NCBI GenBank assembly: GCA_963281155.1
Contig: CAUJLY010000002.1
Location: 4,588,001 to 4,652,000 of the forward strand
Source of the DNA: Rhabditophanes sp. KR3021
Taxonomy: Eukaryota > Nematoda > Chromadorea > Rhabditida > Alloionematidae
Direction: 5' to 3'
DNA: 64,000 nt
Shown: in pieces, positions 63,048 to 64,000 of the stretch
Position numbering within the stretch: the stretch's first letter is position 1
How the letters are laid out: every line of letters begins with the position of its first letter
Notes under the pieces: model-generated
What the model saw: only the letters and a program-made list of their open reading frames with translations
What the model was told of the DNA's origin: nothing
Databases searched by the model: none
Made by a program: the position numbers and the translations under genes

Positions 63048-63944
63048 TTATCTGGTAACCGTAAAAATGTGAATTTCCGCAAAGCCGAGCATCTTGAAAG
63101 CTGCGGCTTGAAATAAAGTTCCCGCACTAACAAACAATGTTGTTGCCACTCCAACCGAATAAAAACCATAAAAATATGGTAGATATAACAACACATACGG
63201 GATCATGATGTAAAATTGACCAGCGTGTGTATGTCCCGTCAGTATCAAGTCTATAGCTCTTTCAGTCTTGACATCTAGTATTTGTGGCACTGATGCTGGA
63301 TTATGAGCAAGTACAATGATTGGCTTTAAAGGATCACATACTTTAACAACGGAAGCATCCATCGTGTGATTTACCAGTCCATTCTTTTCCGCTGATATGT
63401 CAATTAAGCCAACTAAGCAAATTCCTTCAATATCCGTCACATTATTAAGAAGCACCTTAAATCCGTACTCATTTGTGAAAGCATCTAGCCATTCTTGATA
63501 GTCTCCGTAATAATATTCGTGGTTCCCTGTTACCATAAACGTCCCGAGCTTGGATTTAAAATGTTTCATAGGCTCTGTTCTGTCTTTAATGACTTTGTAG
63601 GGAGCATCTACTACGTCGCCCACCAGAAAAATGGCATCTACGTTTTCATTGTTTACTTTATCTACGACGTCACTAACCAAGAGATTATCTACTTGGCCTC
63701 CGATATGTAAATCCGTTACTAGTGCAAACCGCATACCAACCGCCTTGTCGGGAATATTCTTTAAATGAATGGTATGTTCTTTGACAAAAATGGTTGTTGC
63801 TCCAAATGAGGAAACTATACACAGACAAATGCTTATTGATAGAGTCAGCAAAACTTGAAATTGAGCATCTTTGAGAAAGAGACGAAACAATTTTACTTTG
63901 CAGAGAATGTTTATAAATTTTTTTGTACAATGAAAGGCATCCAT
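63048..63944 (-). CDS. Transmembrane metallophosphoesterase (TMPPE-like)
   Basis: Intronless 298-residue protein. An N-terminal hydrophobic segment (residues about 30-52, FQVLLTLSISICLCIVSSFG) acts as membrane anchor. The calcineurin-like phosphoesterase core carries all five metal-site motifs: LVTDLHIGG, FLVGDVVD, VTGNHEYYYGD, VLAHNP and LTGHTHAGQF. These match the YkuE/TMPPE subfamily. Human TMPPE is longer (about 450 residues with several membrane helices), so this version has a reduced membrane part. The start ATG at 63944 is 56 bp from the window edge, so an upstream exon cannot be ruled out. Confidence 0.9.
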   Translation of the reverse strand: MDAFHCTKKFINILCKVKLFRLFLKDAQFQVLLTLSISICLCIVSSFGATTIFVKEHTIHLKNIPDKAVGMRFALVTDLHIGGQVDNLLVSDVVDKVNNENVDAIFLVGDVVDAPYKVIKDRTEPMKHFKSKLGTFMVTGNHEYYYGDYQEWLDAFTNEYGFKVLLNNVTDIEGICLVGLIDISAEKNGLVNHTMDASVVKVCDPLKPIIVLAHNPASVPQILDVKTERAIDLILTGHTHAGQFYIMIPYVLLYLPYFYGFYSVGVATTLFVSAGTLFQAAAFKMLGFAEIHIFTVTR

Positions 63945-64000
63945 TATCGTAAGAATAACATTTACGCAGAAAAAGCCAAATGAGAAAGCTGCGATATGCA

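Overview
The window is nuclear DNA from an animal with AT-rich, intron-containing genes, most likely a nematode. Support for this: the proteasome beta-5 gene at 58.2-59.1 kb has the nematode-type C-terminal tail (ending in YNPVDE); most introns in the compact genes are only about 45-80 bp; several start codons sit directly behind an AG acceptor, as expected for trans-spliced messages; and two tight co-directional gene groups look like operons. No rRNA, tRNA or CRISPR array was recognised.

Left part (0.2-24.3 kb, minus strand): one large gene, a ZFHX3/4 - Zfh2 type zinc-finger homeobox transcription factor. I could follow 14 coding exons with fully consistent phases, giving about 1,876 residues, roughly 16 C2H2-like fingers and three homeodomains. 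Its introns reach 6.8 kb. The first intron holds a nested plus-strand relic of a GIY-YIG-like nuclease gene. A gene-poor stretch follows (24.3-38.8 kb), with one small secreted cysteine-rich peptide precursor (34.7 kb), then a three-exon secreted protein of unknown family (38.8-40.0 kb).

Middle part (41.3-54.1 kb, all minus strand): (i) a secreted or surface protein with a mature N-terminal histidine domain resembling copper (LPMO-like) modules, then EGF-like and DOMON domains, a long Thr-rich stalk and a hydrophobic tail; (ii) an ESRP/Fusilli-type RNA-binding protein reduced to two RRMs; (iii) a Tiam/Still-life Rac GEF. Three consecutive introns of the DOMON gene each contain a decayed plus-strand copy of the same GIY-YIG-like family seen in the ZFHX intron.

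Right part (57.2-64.0 kb): a compact housekeeping block. It holds an unidentified plus-strand gene, proteasome beta-5 (minus) divergent from prefoldin 4 (plus) over a shared 174-bp promoter, GET4 and peroxiredoxin-6 following prefoldin 4 on the plus strand, and a small unknown gene directly downstream of a TMPPE-like metallophosphoesterase on the minus strand.

The most unusual content is the dispersed intron-nested family that joins C2HC zinc fingers or SUMO-interaction-like motifs to a GIY-YIG/ANKLE1-like domain. Next are the LPMO-like/EGF/DOMON/mucin architecture and the missing third homeodomain in the ZFHX protein.
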